Assembly: GCF_003111625.1 (NCBI RefSeq)
Contig: NZ_MZGS01000017.1
Span: 62,001-126,000, forward strand
From: Methanobrevibacter thaueri
Lineage (GTDB): Archaea > Methanobacteriota > Methanobacteria > Methanobacteriales > Methanobacteriaceae
Length of the DNA: 64,000 nt
Direction of reading: 5' to 3'
A model generated the notes under the pieces. The model worked only from the letters and a program-made list of their open reading frames with translations, searched no databases and was not told the origin of the DNA. Shown piece by piece: positions 7,618 through 16,737 of this stretch; the stretch's first letter is position 1, and every line of letters starts with the position of its first letter. The translations under genes were made by a program, and so were the position numbers.

Positions 7618-8448
7618 ATGGAATTCTTAAGACAAAGTGATGTGATACAATGGAAGGATGGGGAATGCAAAGAAATAAAAGAGAATACAGTGGATGATGA
7701 ATACACATATCTGTTCATTGACTACTTGCCCCCAAGGAAATTTTCCACCTATCCAAAGGATTTGGAAGACTTTGCAGTCGGCTATTGTCTTGGAGAAGGC
7801 TTGATTAAAGATTATTCTGACATTGAATCAATAAAGCTCGACGGGACAAACGTGCTTGTGACAACAAGACTGTCACATGACCCAGAAGAGGATTTGGAAC
7901 AGGATGGAATAGTGCAGGAGAGAAAGGGAAACTGTGAACATGCCTGCGTATGCAGACTTTTGGAATATCAGGGAGTAAACTCAGACAATGCTGGGGGAAT
8001 CCGCTCCGAGCTGGAAACCATAGAGCCGAATACATCTGACTTATCCATTGATGCGACACAGGTCATAAAGGATATCAAACACCTCACCGATGAGGCCAGG
8101 ATATGGCAAAAAACGGCTGGTGTGCATGTTGCGCAATTGAAATATGAGGATAAAATCATTATCCGTGAGGACGTAAGCCGTCATGTTGCTGTGGATAAGG
8201 TGATTGGAGCTGCCTCAATTGAGGGCTATGATTTCAGCAAATGCTACATCTCATACAGTGGAAGGATGCCTGCGGACATGCTGATTAAGGTAATCCGCGT
8301 TGGTGTGCCAATAATCATATCCAACGCAGCGCCGGCATCTTCAGGTATCGATGTGGCCAGGGCGGGAAACATCACAATGATAGGTTTTGTCAGGGGCAAC
8401 AGATTCACGGTCTACACCGCCCCCGAACGGGTGAACCTTGAAAAGTAA
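7618..8448 (+). CDS. fdhD: FdhD, formate dehydrogenase sulfurtransferase (atypical cysteine motif)
   Basis: FdhD transfers sulfur to the molybdenum/tungsten cofactor of formate dehydrogenase, an enzyme many Methanobrevibacter use to grow on formate. Family marks are the ending GFVRGNRFTVYTAPERV, the IIREDVSRHVAVDKVIGAA segment (about 180-198) and the SGRMPADM segment. I start at ATG 7618 because GAGGTT lies eight bases upstream; a TTG nine bases earlier is also possible. The usual CxxC is not obvious: the region has C106, C110 and C112 in a C-x3-C-x-C arrangement. No formate dehydrogenase genes are in the window. FdhD family is firm; full activity is less certain because of the changed cysteines. 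Confidence 0.88.
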   Translation: MEFLRQSDVIQWKDGECKEIKENTVDDEYTYLFIDYLPPRKFSTYPKDLEDFAVGYCLGEGLIKDYSDIESIKLDGTNVLVTTRLSHDPEEDLEQDGIVQERKGNCEHACVCRLLEYQGVNSDNAGGIRSELETIEPNTSDLSIDATQVIKDIKHLTDEARIWQKTAGVHVAQLKYEDKIIIREDVSRHVAVDKVIGAASIEGYDFSKCYISYSGRMPADMLIKVIRVGVPIIISNAAPASSGIDVARAGNITMIGFVRGNRFTVYTAPERVNLEK

Positions 8449-8480
8449 GTTTATTATACATCACTTCAAAATATAATCAT

Positions 8481-8996
8481 ATGAATGAGTTTGTTGAAGT
8501 CATTGGAGTTGAGCATTTAAAGACAATTCTTTCAGGCCTAACACCTGAGGAAATCGTGAAACCGGCATATGACAATTGGATGGGCGGCATCAAGACAGGC
8601 CATACCGTATTGAATCTTGAGGACGGCCGTGTTTACGGTTTGGGCATGGATTTTAATCAGCTCCACCTGCATGACGATATCTACATTGAGCTATACACAA
8701 TCGAATCCCATGAGGAACCGATTTCCGAGGAGGAATTCTTCTCCAAAAACGAGTATGAGGAATATCTGGAGTTCAGCAGCGATGACCCATGTGAATATAT
8801 TCCCGATGTGATATCAGAATTCTGTGAAATGAAGGGAATTGACGAGTATGAACGTACAGTTGGCCTTTTGGCATATAATTTTGAAAAAAACGAGCAGGCC
8901 AATTACAACATGTGGGAATCAAAGATCTTAAACAAGTATTATGATGCAATTTATGAGGATCACAATCCTTTCCAGTTTTCACATTCTACTCTTTAG
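8481..8996 (+). CDS. Hypothetical acidic protein next to fdhD
   Basis: A 171-residue strongly acidic cytosolic protein with no motif I recognise. It has aromatic-rich stretches (VYGLGMDFNQLHLHDDIYIELY, residues 51-70 region) and no signal or membrane segment. A TATA-like TTTATTATAC lies about 27 bases before the ATG, so it may have its own leaderless promoter despite being 32 bases from fdhD. Its 3' end overlaps the priL stop by 11 bases in convergent orientation. Confidence 0.65.
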   Translation: MNEFVEVIGVEHLKTILSGLTPEEIVKPAYDNWMGGIKTGHTVLNLEDGRVYGLGMDFNQLHLHDDIYIELYTIESHEEPISEEEFFSKNEYEEYLEFSSDDPCEYIPDVISEFCEMKGIDEYERTVGLLAYNFEKNEQANYNMWESKILNKYYDAIYEDHNPFQFSHSTL

Positions 8997-10317
8997 GGGC
9001 TTCCTGGTCCAATTGGTATTTTTTACGTCCGTAACATGATAACGGGTTGTTTATTCCCTTGCAGGACTTGTCTGGATGGCATAGGTTAGGCAAGTGTATC
9101 TTTATTTTTTCACAGCTCATCGGTGTGTACCATTTTGTCTCGCCCTCATGGTTTATGTCAACCCTCTCATGCATTCCGAAACCTAGTTTTGAGATGATGT
9201 TTATTTTTTCCTGTGGCTGGTCGTCAAACAAAGGCGGTGTACAGTTGTCTGCAGCATCAAAGATCAACGGCAGGATTTCGTTTTCGGTTATTGACAGGTC
9301 GGGATCCATGTCTGAGACTTTAACGGTCTCGTCTGATGCGAATATTCTTGGATATAACCTTGCATATGATGCGAATGATGTTAACAACAGAACGATTGCA
9401 TCGTTACGTCCACCGGAGGACACGCCTTCGACGGTTGCCTTGATGCATGGTGGAAATGCGTCCGGATTTAATTTTCCTGCCTGAACTGAACCGTAAATTC
9501 CACCGCTTCCGGCATAGTATTGGTTGTATTTGCTGATTTCTTCAGGAATGAAGTCCTTCAGGTCCTCTCCAATCTTGATGATTGCCGGGTGAATTTCAAT
9601 TCTTTGGGACATTTCCTTAATCCTGTTTATGTATTCCTCGGTTTTCTGCATGATAAGACGGGATATGATTTGTTCCTTAACGCTGTCACCTATCAGGATA
9701 TTGTACATCCTTTCAGGGCTTCTGTCGGTAAACTCGTCACCAAAACGATATAGGAAGTCTTCCTGCTGAAGTATTATGTCTCCGTCGTCAATTAGAAGGT
9801 CGGTCAATTTCAATTTTTTGCTGGCCACAATGTCCCTTAGTGATTTCCAGTGAATGGCGCCATCGGTCTTGATTTCATCAAGAACCTCATCGATTATGTC
9901 TGCCCTTGCCATTGGAGGAATCTTGGCCAGTCTTTCTAAAATAAGTGTTCCCTGTGATTCGATGAAAAGTCTTGTCTCGCGTGAACCTGTGTTGAACTGT
10001 ATGGCTATTGCCTGACACAATATATGGAAGGTTACAACGTCCTGCTTGAACAGATCACCGTTTGCCAGGTATTCAAACTCTGCCTGGGTGAAGTTTTTGT
10101 TGTTCTTTTTCTCGATTGCCCATTGGATGCGTTTCATTGCCAGCTCGGCATATGATTTAGGAATCAGCGCATCGTCTGAAATTCTTTGATTTAATGTGTG
10201 GGTGCAGATATCAATCAGTGACTCATCTACGTCGAATATCTGATTTAAATCGCCGTATTCGCGAATGATGCTTCTTCCTTCATCGGATAATGGGTTTATA
10301 AATGAAACTTCAGCCAT
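8986..10317 (-). CDS. priL: DNA primase, large regulatory subunit PriL
   Basis: PriL partners PriS and holds a [4Fe-4S] cluster required for primer initiation. At 443 residues it has the family length. The C-terminal domain shows the cluster-type cysteines: FPPCIK around residue 292, NCTPP around 353, and the CHPDKSC region near 413-419, followed by SCYGRKKYQ at the end. The N-terminal half is helical, as expected. The gene has its own upstream region, shared with the divergent metG gene. Confidence 0.93.
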   Translation of the reverse strand: MAEVSFINPLSDEGRSIIREYGDLNQIFDVDESLIDICTHTLNQRISDDALIPKSYAELAMKRIQWAIEKKNNKNFTQAEFEYLANGDLFKQDVVTFHILCQAIAIQFNTGSRETRLFIESQGTLILERLAKIPPMARADIIDEVLDEIKTDGAIHWKSLRDIVASKKLKLTDLLIDDGDIILQQEDFLYRFGDEFTDRSPERMYNILIGDSVKEQIISRLIMQKTEEYINRIKEMSQRIEIHPAIIKIGEDLKDFIPEEISKYNQYYAGSGGIYGSVQAGKLNPDAFPPCIKATVEGVSSGGRNDAIVLLLTSFASYARLYPRIFASDETVKVSDMDPDLSITENEILPLIFDAADNCTPPLFDDQPQEKINIISKLGFGMHERVDINHEGETKWYTPMSCEKIKIHLPNLCHPDKSCKGINNPLSCYGRKKYQLDQEAPKE

Positions 10318-10489
10318 GTTTTTAACTCTTTATTTCATGTTTTAAATAGCTATCTCATTGGAAATGCCAACATTGCTTTTTGTTCACGCGTCAAGATTTT
10401 TCACATTTAACACGGTTAAAAAATAAGCATTTATTATATATGAGTAACATAATTATATCATGCTTAAAATAATTGAGGAGATAAGATAA

Positions 10490-12478
10490 ATGTCTAAAAT
10501 ATTTATTTCATGTGCACTTCCTTATGCAAATGGGCCATGTCATTTAGGCCATATCCGTTCTACCTATCTTCCGGCTGATATTTACGCCAGATACAATAGG
10601 ATGATTGGAAATGACGTGCTGCTTGTCTGTGCCACCGATGAGCACGGAACTCCAATTGCGGTCAAGGCAGATAAGGAAAACAAAAAACCGATAGAAATCT
10701 CAAAAAGATATCATGATATGATTGTAAGAGATGTAGAGTCAATGAACATATCATTGGATAACTTTACAAGAACCACAGATGAAGCTCACTATGAAATCGC
10801 AAAGAATTTCTTTAAAACTTTATATGACAATGATTTAATCTACAGGGAGGACATTCAACAGCTATACTGTCCGAACTGTAACAAGTTCCTTCCCGACAGG
10901 TATGTTGAAGGATTATGTCCGGTCTGCGGATCCGAGGCAAGGGGAGACCACTGTGAAAAATGTGGAAAGGCCCTTGACCCGACCGAACTTGACGAACCCC
11001 ACTGCATTACCTGCGGAACCACTCCGGTAATCAAGGACACCTTCCAATACGCATTCAAGCTCTCAGAGTTTGAGGATGCCCTTAAGGAATACATCGACAA
11101 CAACGATAACTTGCCTGCAAACGTGAAAAACTATGCATCCAACTGGCTGAAAGAAGGATTGAATGACTGGATTTTAACCCGTGATATGGATTGGGGTATT
11201 CCAGTACCGTTGGATGAGGCGAAAGGCAAAGTATTATACGTATGGATTGAAGCATTCCTTGGTTATATCTCATCAGCAAGCCAATGGTCAAAGGTTTCTG
11301 GCAAGAAATGGGAGGAATACTGGAACGACTATGTAGTTCATTTCATAGGTAAGGACATTATCTACCACCATTCAATCTTCTGGCCTGGACTTCTCAAGGC
11401 ATACGGATGCAAATTACCTGACATGATTTACGCAGGCGAATTCCTGTCCCTTGAAGGGGAAAAGATGTCAACCAGTAAAAACTGGGTCATATGGATTGCT
11501 GATTTTGTAAAGGATTACGAACCAGACCTTTTAAGATACTATTTAACAATAAATGCTCCATTGAATAAGGATTCAGACTTCTCATGGGACGATTTCCAAA
11601 GAAGAAACAATGACGAACTTGCGGATGTTGTCGGAAACTTCCTGCACAGGACATTCGTATTCACCAAGAAATACTTTGACAGCAAAATCCCTGAATACAC
11701 CAATCCAAGCGAAGAGGATGAGGAATTCAGAAAGGCCATTGCGGAATTGCCGGACAAGGCTGGTGCATTGATTGCCGATTATGAATTTAGGGAAGCGTTG
11801 CTTGAAATATTCAAGGTGGCCAAAAAAGGTAACAAGTATTTCAACGATTCCGAACCATGGAAAGCGGTTAAGGAAGACATGGCCAAGGCGGCAAACTGCC
11901 TATACTTATCAAATCAATTAGCAAAAACATTGGCATACACATTAAAGCCATTCCTTCCAACAAAAGCAGACAAAATTGCTGAAATAATGAACATAGATAA
12001 TTTAGACAACTGGAATGATGCTAAAGTGGAATTGCCAACAGGCCATGAAATAAACAAGGCCAAACCATTATTCAAAAAGATTGAAGACAGCGAAATTGAA
12101 GCACAAAAAGAAAAATTGAAAGAAAACCTAAAAAGTGAGGAAGAGGATACAATGAGTGACTTAATATCAATTGATCAATTTGATGAAGTAGTAATTAAGA
12201 TTGGACAAGTAAAAGAAGCGGAAAAAATAGAAAAATCCGACAAGCTATTAAAATTGCAAGTGGACATAGGCGAGGAAAAGCCAAGACAAATTGTCGCAGG
12301 ACTTGCAAAATTCTATTCTCCTGAGGAATTGGTTGACAGGAAAGTCTGCGTCGTTGCAAACTTGCAGCCTGCAAAACTATTCGGAACCCTATCAGAAGGA
12401 ATGATACTCGCAACCGGCAAATCCGGTGCACTGTTATCTCCTGATGAAGCTGGAGAAGTCGGCGAAAGAATTCAATAG
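10490..12478 (+). CDS. metG: Methionyl-tRNA synthetase
   Basis: A class I synthetase of 662 residues that charges tRNA-Met. The HIGH motif is CHLGHIRS (about residues 17-24) and the KMSKS motif is KMSTSK (about 325-330). Between them, residues 126-175 carry four CxxC pairs of the two-zinc-knuckle form (CPNC, CPVC, CEKC, CITC). The C-terminal part (about 555-662) is an EMAP/Trbp111-type tRNA-binding domain fused to the synthetase, preceded by a charged glutamate/lysine linker. GAGGAG lies upstream of the ATG. The DUF530-like gene begins ten bases after the stop. Confidence 0.97.
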   Translation: MSKIFISCALPYANGPCHLGHIRSTYLPADIYARYNRMIGNDVLLVCATDEHGTPIAVKADKENKKPIEISKRYHDMIVRDVESMNISLDNFTRTTDEAHYEIAKNFFKTLYDNDLIYREDIQQLYCPNCNKFLPDRYVEGLCPVCGSEARGDHCEKCGKALDPTELDEPHCITCGTTPVIKDTFQYAFKLSEFEDALKEYIDNNDNLPANVKNYASNWLKEGLNDWILTRDMDWGIPVPLDEAKGKVLYVWIEAFLGYISSASQWSKVSGKKWEEYWNDYVVHFIGKDIIYHHSIFWPGLLKAYGCKLPDMIYAGEFLSLEGEKMSTSKNWVIWIADFVKDYEPDLLRYYLTINAPLNKDSDFSWDDFQRRNNDELADVVGNFLHRTFVFTKKYFDSKIPEYTNPSEEDEEFRKAIAELPDKAGALIADYEFREALLEIFKVAKKGNKYFNDSEPWKAVKEDMAKAANCLYLSNQLAKTLAYTLKPFLPTKADKIAEIMNIDNLDNWNDAKVELPTGHEINKAKPLFKKIEDSEIEAQKEKLKENLKSEEEDTMSDLISIDQFDEVVIKIGQVKEAEKIEKSDKLLKLQVDIGEEKPRQIVAGLAKFYSPEELVDRKVCVVANLQPAKLFGTLSEGMILATGKSGALLSPDEAGEVGERIQ

Positions 12479-12488
12479 TTAGATTAAA

Positions 12489-14066
12489 ATGCCAGAATCT
12501 GTCCTAGTAAGTAAAGTCGAAAGTTATTTGATTGAAATATCAAACGATTCAATTAGCTTGGATGATATTGATGATTTTGATAATTTCAAAAGTCTTTATT
12601 TTAAGCTAGATGACAGATTAGACAAATTACAACGTTTTAAAGATGATATGGATGCCCAAGGGTACACCACTCCTTTTACATCCATAAACAAGTATGGAAC
12701 CAAATCCGTTGCTGAAGTGGCCATTGAGGAGAAGGGCGAAAGCAGTCGCCATAACCAGATATTCCGGATGAAGGCAAACGCCAAAAAGAACATTCTGGAC
12801 AGGGTCAAATCAGCAATCGACTCACATAAGATAGCCCTTGGAAATCTGGAACAGTTCGGATATGTCAAGTGCAACTCATGCTATAAGAAATATTCCATGA
12901 GTGAATACAAGCAGATGGACGCCAAATGCAGTTGCGGAAGTCAGGGATTCACATTCAAGATAAACAAGGAAGCCACTCACCGGATAGAGATCATCCCCTA
13001 CTTGCCATTGTCAGGAAATTACATGGTTCTCAGAAATGAGCTGTCATCATACGGCAGGGAATCTCTCAAGCAGGTCTTCAACATTCTTAAACAGGAACGT
13101 AAGGGTGTTGTAAAGACTATATCCATGAGGATACGTTTCAGAGACAAGAACAAGCGTCTTATTCGAAGAAACATATCATTGGGCTCAGAATACGTTAACA
13201 ACTATGATGAGGAAGTCAGGCGCAGATACGGTAGGGAAGTGAGGATTGAGTCCTTAAGGTTCAATAGGACAAAACCTGCAATTATCGATGACAATCATGC
13301 AAGAATGGCCCTGGCTATAGGTTATGTCAAATACGGTGAAGAGATAATCGAAAGCATCAAGGATGAAATCCTGAAAAGAAGGCTGACTGATTTCAAGCGC
13401 ATAAACAAATATGATGAGATAACCAACACCTACAAGAATGCCTCACCAGAGTTCATCGACCAGAACGACATTGATGAAATCGAGGACTGGAGAAAGGCAC
13501 AGATAGAGGATAGCTTTAGGAAATTGGGCTACATCGACAAGTTCGGAAATCTGACAAGATCCCTAAAGCGTGATTTGAAGATAAGGGAGAACATCTATAG
13601 GAACACCCTAAAGAATATCGCATCAGCCTTGATTATCTGGGATATCTTCAAGTACTACATGACAACCTCAAACAATTCACGTAAACACGATATCGGACCA
13701 TTCCCATACATTCGTATCGAGCTTGACCGTGAACAGAGAAAGGTGTTCCAGGCATCATATACCAATGTCATCGAAACCCTAAACAGCTATACCGATATCA
13801 AAATCATTCCAATCCCTGAAATGGACCTTCTATTATATGAGAAATTCAAGTTCGAAAAGGAGATAAGAAGTATCAATATCAAGTTCAACCATGTGGCATT
13901 GGGTGCCGCATTGATTAACTTAAATTCCGACATTGAACTGTCAAAAATCAGCAATGCATTCAACATCAACGAATCAAGAGTCAAAAAGGAAATCGAGCAT
14001 ATTGACACCATCAAAAATCCGAAAAGCGACAAGTTAAAAAGATTCAACGAATTGATTAAAAAGTGA
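12489..14066 (+). CDS. DUF530-like conserved methanogen protein
   Basis: A 525-residue protein I assign with moderate confidence to DUF530, a methanogen family of unknown role. Residues about 125-152 hold a zinc-ribbon-like pair, CNSCYKKY and CSCG. The rest is rich in lysine and arginine with helical segments, consistent with nucleic-acid binding. The end (about 455-505) has an HTH-like segment (LSKISNAFNINESRVKKEIEHI). It follows metG by ten bases and is followed after four bases by a double-HTH gene, suggesting one transcript. Binding to RNA or tRNA is inference from charge and context only. Confidence 0.75.
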   Translation: MPESVLVSKVESYLIEISNDSISLDDIDDFDNFKSLYFKLDDRLDKLQRFKDDMDAQGYTTPFTSINKYGTKSVAEVAIEEKGESSRHNQIFRMKANAKKNILDRVKSAIDSHKIALGNLEQFGYVKCNSCYKKYSMSEYKQMDAKCSCGSQGFTFKINKEATHRIEIIPYLPLSGNYMVLRNELSSYGRESLKQVFNILKQERKGVVKTISMRIRFRDKNKRLIRRNISLGSEYVNNYDEEVRRRYGREVRIESLRFNRTKPAIIDDNHARMALAIGYVKYGEEIIESIKDEILKRRLTDFKRINKYDEITNTYKNASPEFIDQNDIDEIEDWRKAQIEDSFRKLGYIDKFGNLTRSLKRDLKIRENIYRNTLKNIASALIIWDIFKYYMTTSNNSRKHDIGPFPYIRIELDREQRKVFQASYTNVIETLNSYTDIKIIPIPEMDLLLYEKFKFEKEIRSINIKFNHVALGAALINLNSDIELSKISNAFNINESRVKKEIEHIDTIKNPKSDKLKRFNELIKK

Positions 14067-14070
14067 TTGG

Positions 14071-14535
14071 ATGGGTAAAGAAACCAGAACAATTCATATA
14101 ACAAAGGCATTGTCATATTCAATGATTGGGGAACTGTTTAACGAATATCCCAATCTTGAGGAGATTACCTGCTCTCCAAGCGTATATAATAGAACCTCAA
14201 GGAAATATATCGAGGCATTGTCCGAAATGGGTATCAATGTTAAAAAGAAATATGAATGGGGCGCCAAGTCCAGAAGCGACAATCTGGAACTCTATATTTT
14301 AAAGCTTTCAGACGAAGGGATGTCCGCACGCGAAATTTCAAACAGATTGGAAATTCCCCTTAATCGTGTTTATTACCTGCTTAAGAAAGGCAAGGCAAGT
14401 TTCAACAATCGTCAAAGGAAACATGACCATGATGAAGTAAAGAGACTCAAGGGGGAAGGCCTAAAGCCTAAGGAGATTTCAGAGATATTGGATATTCCCC
14501 TTAGAACTGTCTATTATATCCTAAACAAAAAATAA
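14071..14535 (+). CDS. Protein with two helix-turn-helix repeats (DUF1699-like N-terminus)
   Basis: A 154-residue protein. Residues 1-70 resemble the DUF1699 fold seen in methanogens. Two near-identical helix-turn-helix repeats follow: LSDEGMSAREISNRLEIPLNRVYYLLKKGK (about 78-107) and LKGEGLKPKEISEILDIPLRTVYYILNKK (about 126-154). Tandem HTH units of this resolvase/sigma-like kind often read a direct-repeat site. The start follows the DUF530 stop by four bases, with GTGA of the overlapping stop region as Shine-Dalgarno. DNA binding is likely; the target is unknown. Confidence 0.75.
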   Translation: MGKETRTIHITKALSYSMIGELFNEYPNLEEITCSPSVYNRTSRKYIEALSEMGINVKKKYEWGAKSRSDNLELYILKLSDEGMSAREISNRLEIPLNRVYYLLKKGKASFNNRQRKHDHDEVKRLKGEGLKPKEISEILDIPLRTVYYILNKK

Positions 14536-14550
14536 TTACTTTTTTTAATA

Positions 14551-15585
14551 ATGAGTATCATATCATTAAATATGATGATTTTACCACAACTTCCGTTATA
14601 TGCAATAGCCATAATCTGTGGGTTACTATCCTTTTTTGTAACCAGATTAACTATGCCTAGGATTATTAGAAAACTTGAAGCTGCAGACATTGTTGGAAAA
14701 GATATACACAAATCCTGGAAACCGGTTGTAGCCGAAATGGGTGGATTCGGAATACTCTTTGGATTCATCATCGGAATGTTTTCAGGAATATACATGCACG
14801 ACATCCTGGCGTTTCCGCTTGTGATTGTCCTTGTAGTGATTTTGCTTGTAGGAATGATTGGAATCGTGGACGACCTTCTTGCATTGTCCTCAAAAGAAAA
14901 GTTCTTCCTGCTGTTTCTTGCGGGCCTGCCATTAATCTGGGCGGCACCATCAAATGTGGGGCTATTGTACCTGATAACAATACCTATCGCATTGTCAATA
15001 GGATCCAACCTCACCAACATGCTTGCGGGATTGAATGGAATCGAATCAGGTTTGGGAATCATTTCAATGACCTCCCTGACAATCGCATGTATCATCTTGG
15101 GCAAATATGATGTAACAATCATTTCCATGAGTATGCTCGGTGCATTAATCGCATTTTTATATTTCAACAGGTATCCTGCACAGATTTTCCCAGGGGACAC
15201 CGGAACACTCATCATCGGAGCAGCTATCGTCTCAATTGCATTCATCGGTAGGGTAAAATTAATCGCTTTGATAGTGCTGATGCCGAACATCATTGATGCT
15301 GCATTGAAATTCTACTCAGCAGGTGTCATGAACCGTCAACAGCAAAAGCCGACACAATTGAACGATGAGGGAAAGCTTGTCCGTCCGCAGCAAGGTTTCA
15401 AGTCATTAATCAGACTTGTTTTGAGAAAGCCTATTTCAGAAAAGGATGCGGTCACAATAATCTGGGGAATCGGAATACTGTTTGGAGTATTAGGTATCCT
15501 TGTAGCGTTAATAATGCCTGGAATGCTTGAAAACCAGACACTGGCGAACTTCCTTCATGTCAAGGAGATGTTCTATCATATTTAG
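14551..15585 (+). CDS. MraY/WecA-family polyprenyl-phosphate sugar-1-phosphate transferase
   Basis: A 344-residue multi-pass membrane enzyme of glycosyltransferase family 4, which moves a sugar-1-phosphate from a UDP-sugar to a polyprenyl-phosphate lipid. Catalytic signatures are GIVDDLLALSSKEKF (about 108-122), NLTNMLAGLNGIESGLG (about 153-169) and FPGDTGT (about 212-218). Around ten hydrophobic segments are visible. In Methanobacteriales such enzymes could start pseudomurein synthesis or N-glycan assembly; the sequence alone does not decide which. An alternative start at 14572 would shorten it by seven residues. Confidence 0.85.
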   Translation: MSIISLNMMILPQLPLYAIAIICGLLSFFVTRLTMPRIIRKLEAADIVGKDIHKSWKPVVAEMGGFGILFGFIIGMFSGIYMHDILAFPLVIVLVVILLVGMIGIVDDLLALSSKEKFFLLFLAGLPLIWAAPSNVGLLYLITIPIALSIGSNLTNMLAGLNGIESGLGIISMTSLTIACIILGKYDVTIISMSMLGALIAFLYFNRYPAQIFPGDTGTLIIGAAIVSIAFIGRVKLIALIVLMPNIIDAALKFYSAGVMNRQQQKPTQLNDEGKLVRPQQGFKSLIRLVLRKPISEKDAVTIIWGIGILFGVLGILVALIMPGMLENQTLANFLHVKEMFYHI

Positions 15586-15593
15586 GTGAAAAG

Positions 15594-16259
15594 ATGAGAC
15601 CTTATGTTATACTGAATGCGGCAATGACCTTGGACGGTAAAATCGCAACTCAAACCGGAAGCTCAAACATCTCCGGCAAAGAGGACTTGGAAAGGGTTCA
15701 TGAGCTTAGAAAGGAATGCGACGCAATCATGGTGGGTATCGGAACGGTGATGGCTGACGATCCAAGATTGACAGTCCATAAAATCGATGCCAATCCCGAA
15801 GACAATCCTGTTCGGGTGGTTGTGGACAGCAAATGCAGAACCCCAATCGATGCAAGAATCACCAATGGAGACGCACATACCGTCATAGCATGCGCCAATG
15901 AGTATAAGGAAGAGTTCAAGAGTTCCGAAAAATTCGAAGCATTTAAGGAGAAGGGAGTCAAGGTTTTCTTTTCAGGCGATAAGAGAGTGGACCTGAGTGC
16001 GCTTATGAGCTATCTGCATGAGGAAGGCATTGAAAAGCTGATGCTCGAAGGTGGAGCAACACTGAACTTCTCAATGATTAAGGCAGGACTCATTGATGAG
16101 ATAAGGATTTGCATTGCGCCGATGGTTGTCGGTGGAGCTAATGCGAAGACCTTCTTTGACGGTGAGGGCTTTGATTTGATGGATGATGCGATAAAACTAG
16201 AATTGATTGATTCATACAGTCTTGGAAAAGACCTTATTTTAACTTATAAAGTGATTTAA
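15594..16259 (+). CDS. 2,5-diamino-6-(ribosylamino)-4-pyrimidinone 5'-phosphate reductase
   Basis: The archaeal RibD-like/RIB7-like reductase of riboflavin synthesis uses NAD(P)H to turn the ribosyl side chain of the pyrimidine intermediate into ribityl. Its product also leads to the pyrimidine precursor of F420. At 221 residues, it has NAAMTLDGKIAT near the start, the KECDAIMVGIGTVMADDPRLTVH segment (about 37-59) and the GGATLNFSMI segment (about 151-160), all typical. The start follows the previous stop through the TAGGTGA junction, so it is coupled to the MraY-like gene despite a different pathway. Confidence 0.9.
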   Translation: MRPYVILNAAMTLDGKIATQTGSSNISGKEDLERVHELRKECDAIMVGIGTVMADDPRLTVHKIDANPEDNPVRVVVDSKCRTPIDARITNGDAHTVIACANEYKEEFKSSEKFEAFKEKGVKVFFSGDKRVDLSALMSYLHEEGIEKLMLEGGATLNFSMIKAGLIDEIRICIAPMVVGGANAKTFFDGEGFDLMDDAIKLELIDSYSLGKDLILTYKVI

Positions 16260-16261
16260 TA

Positions 16262-16282
16262 GATGTTTTTTTTTAAAACATC
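16262..16282. terminator. Bidirectional hairpin between convergent genes
   Basis: GATGTTTT (16262-16269) and AAAACATC (16275-16282) form an 8-bp stem with a T-rich loop between the convergent reductase and DUF2115 genes. It gives T-rich ends on both strands and could end both transcripts. Confidence 0.5.
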
Positions 16283-16737
16283 ATATTAAATGGCATATTC
16301 TTTGATACGCAATATTTGCATAGTGTATTTTTATCATGGATGTATTGGGCACGGCCCTTGCAATAGAATTCTCCGTCAGTGAAGAAAATATCATCTTTTT
16401 TGTCTTCTGAAAAAGGATGAAGAGGCTTTTTGGCAATCAATGCAAGATACAGTGAAAGGTTTTCGGTGAAATACTTGGTTTCCTCATCACCGCCGGCATA
16501 TGTGTCAAAATAAAAGCCGATGTCCTTTTTCAAATTGTTAATCAGGGCATCCTTTATTTCAAAATCGTCAACGATATCTATTCCATATATGTCGTCATAT
16601 GTTTCAGAGTTATATTTTGCAAGCTTTTTTGTTAAAGGGTCCTTATACCTGTCGTCGGTTACCTTGTTTCTAACGTATTCTATATCGTAATCCTTCAGGT
16701 TTTCACGGATTATTTCCAAAAGTTTTGACGCTTTCAT
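16273..16737 (-). CDS. DUF2115 (UPF0305)-like protein
   Basis: A 154-residue methanogen protein. The N-terminal two-thirds are helical and charged. The C-terminal end has a cysteine cluster, [20 protein letters not shown] (about 126-146), of the kind seen at the end of UPF0305/DUF2115 proteins. The function of that family is not known. It overlaps the PHP-domain gene by four bases, so the two are an operon. Confidence 0.7.
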   Translation of the reverse strand: MKASKLLEIIRENLKDYDIEYVRNKVTDDRYKDPLTKKLAKYNSETYDDIYGIDIVDDFEIKDALINNLKKDIGFYFDTYAGGDEETKYFTENLSLYLALIAKKPLHPFSEDKKDDIFFTDGEFYCKGRAQYIHDKNTLCKYCVSKNMPFNMMF

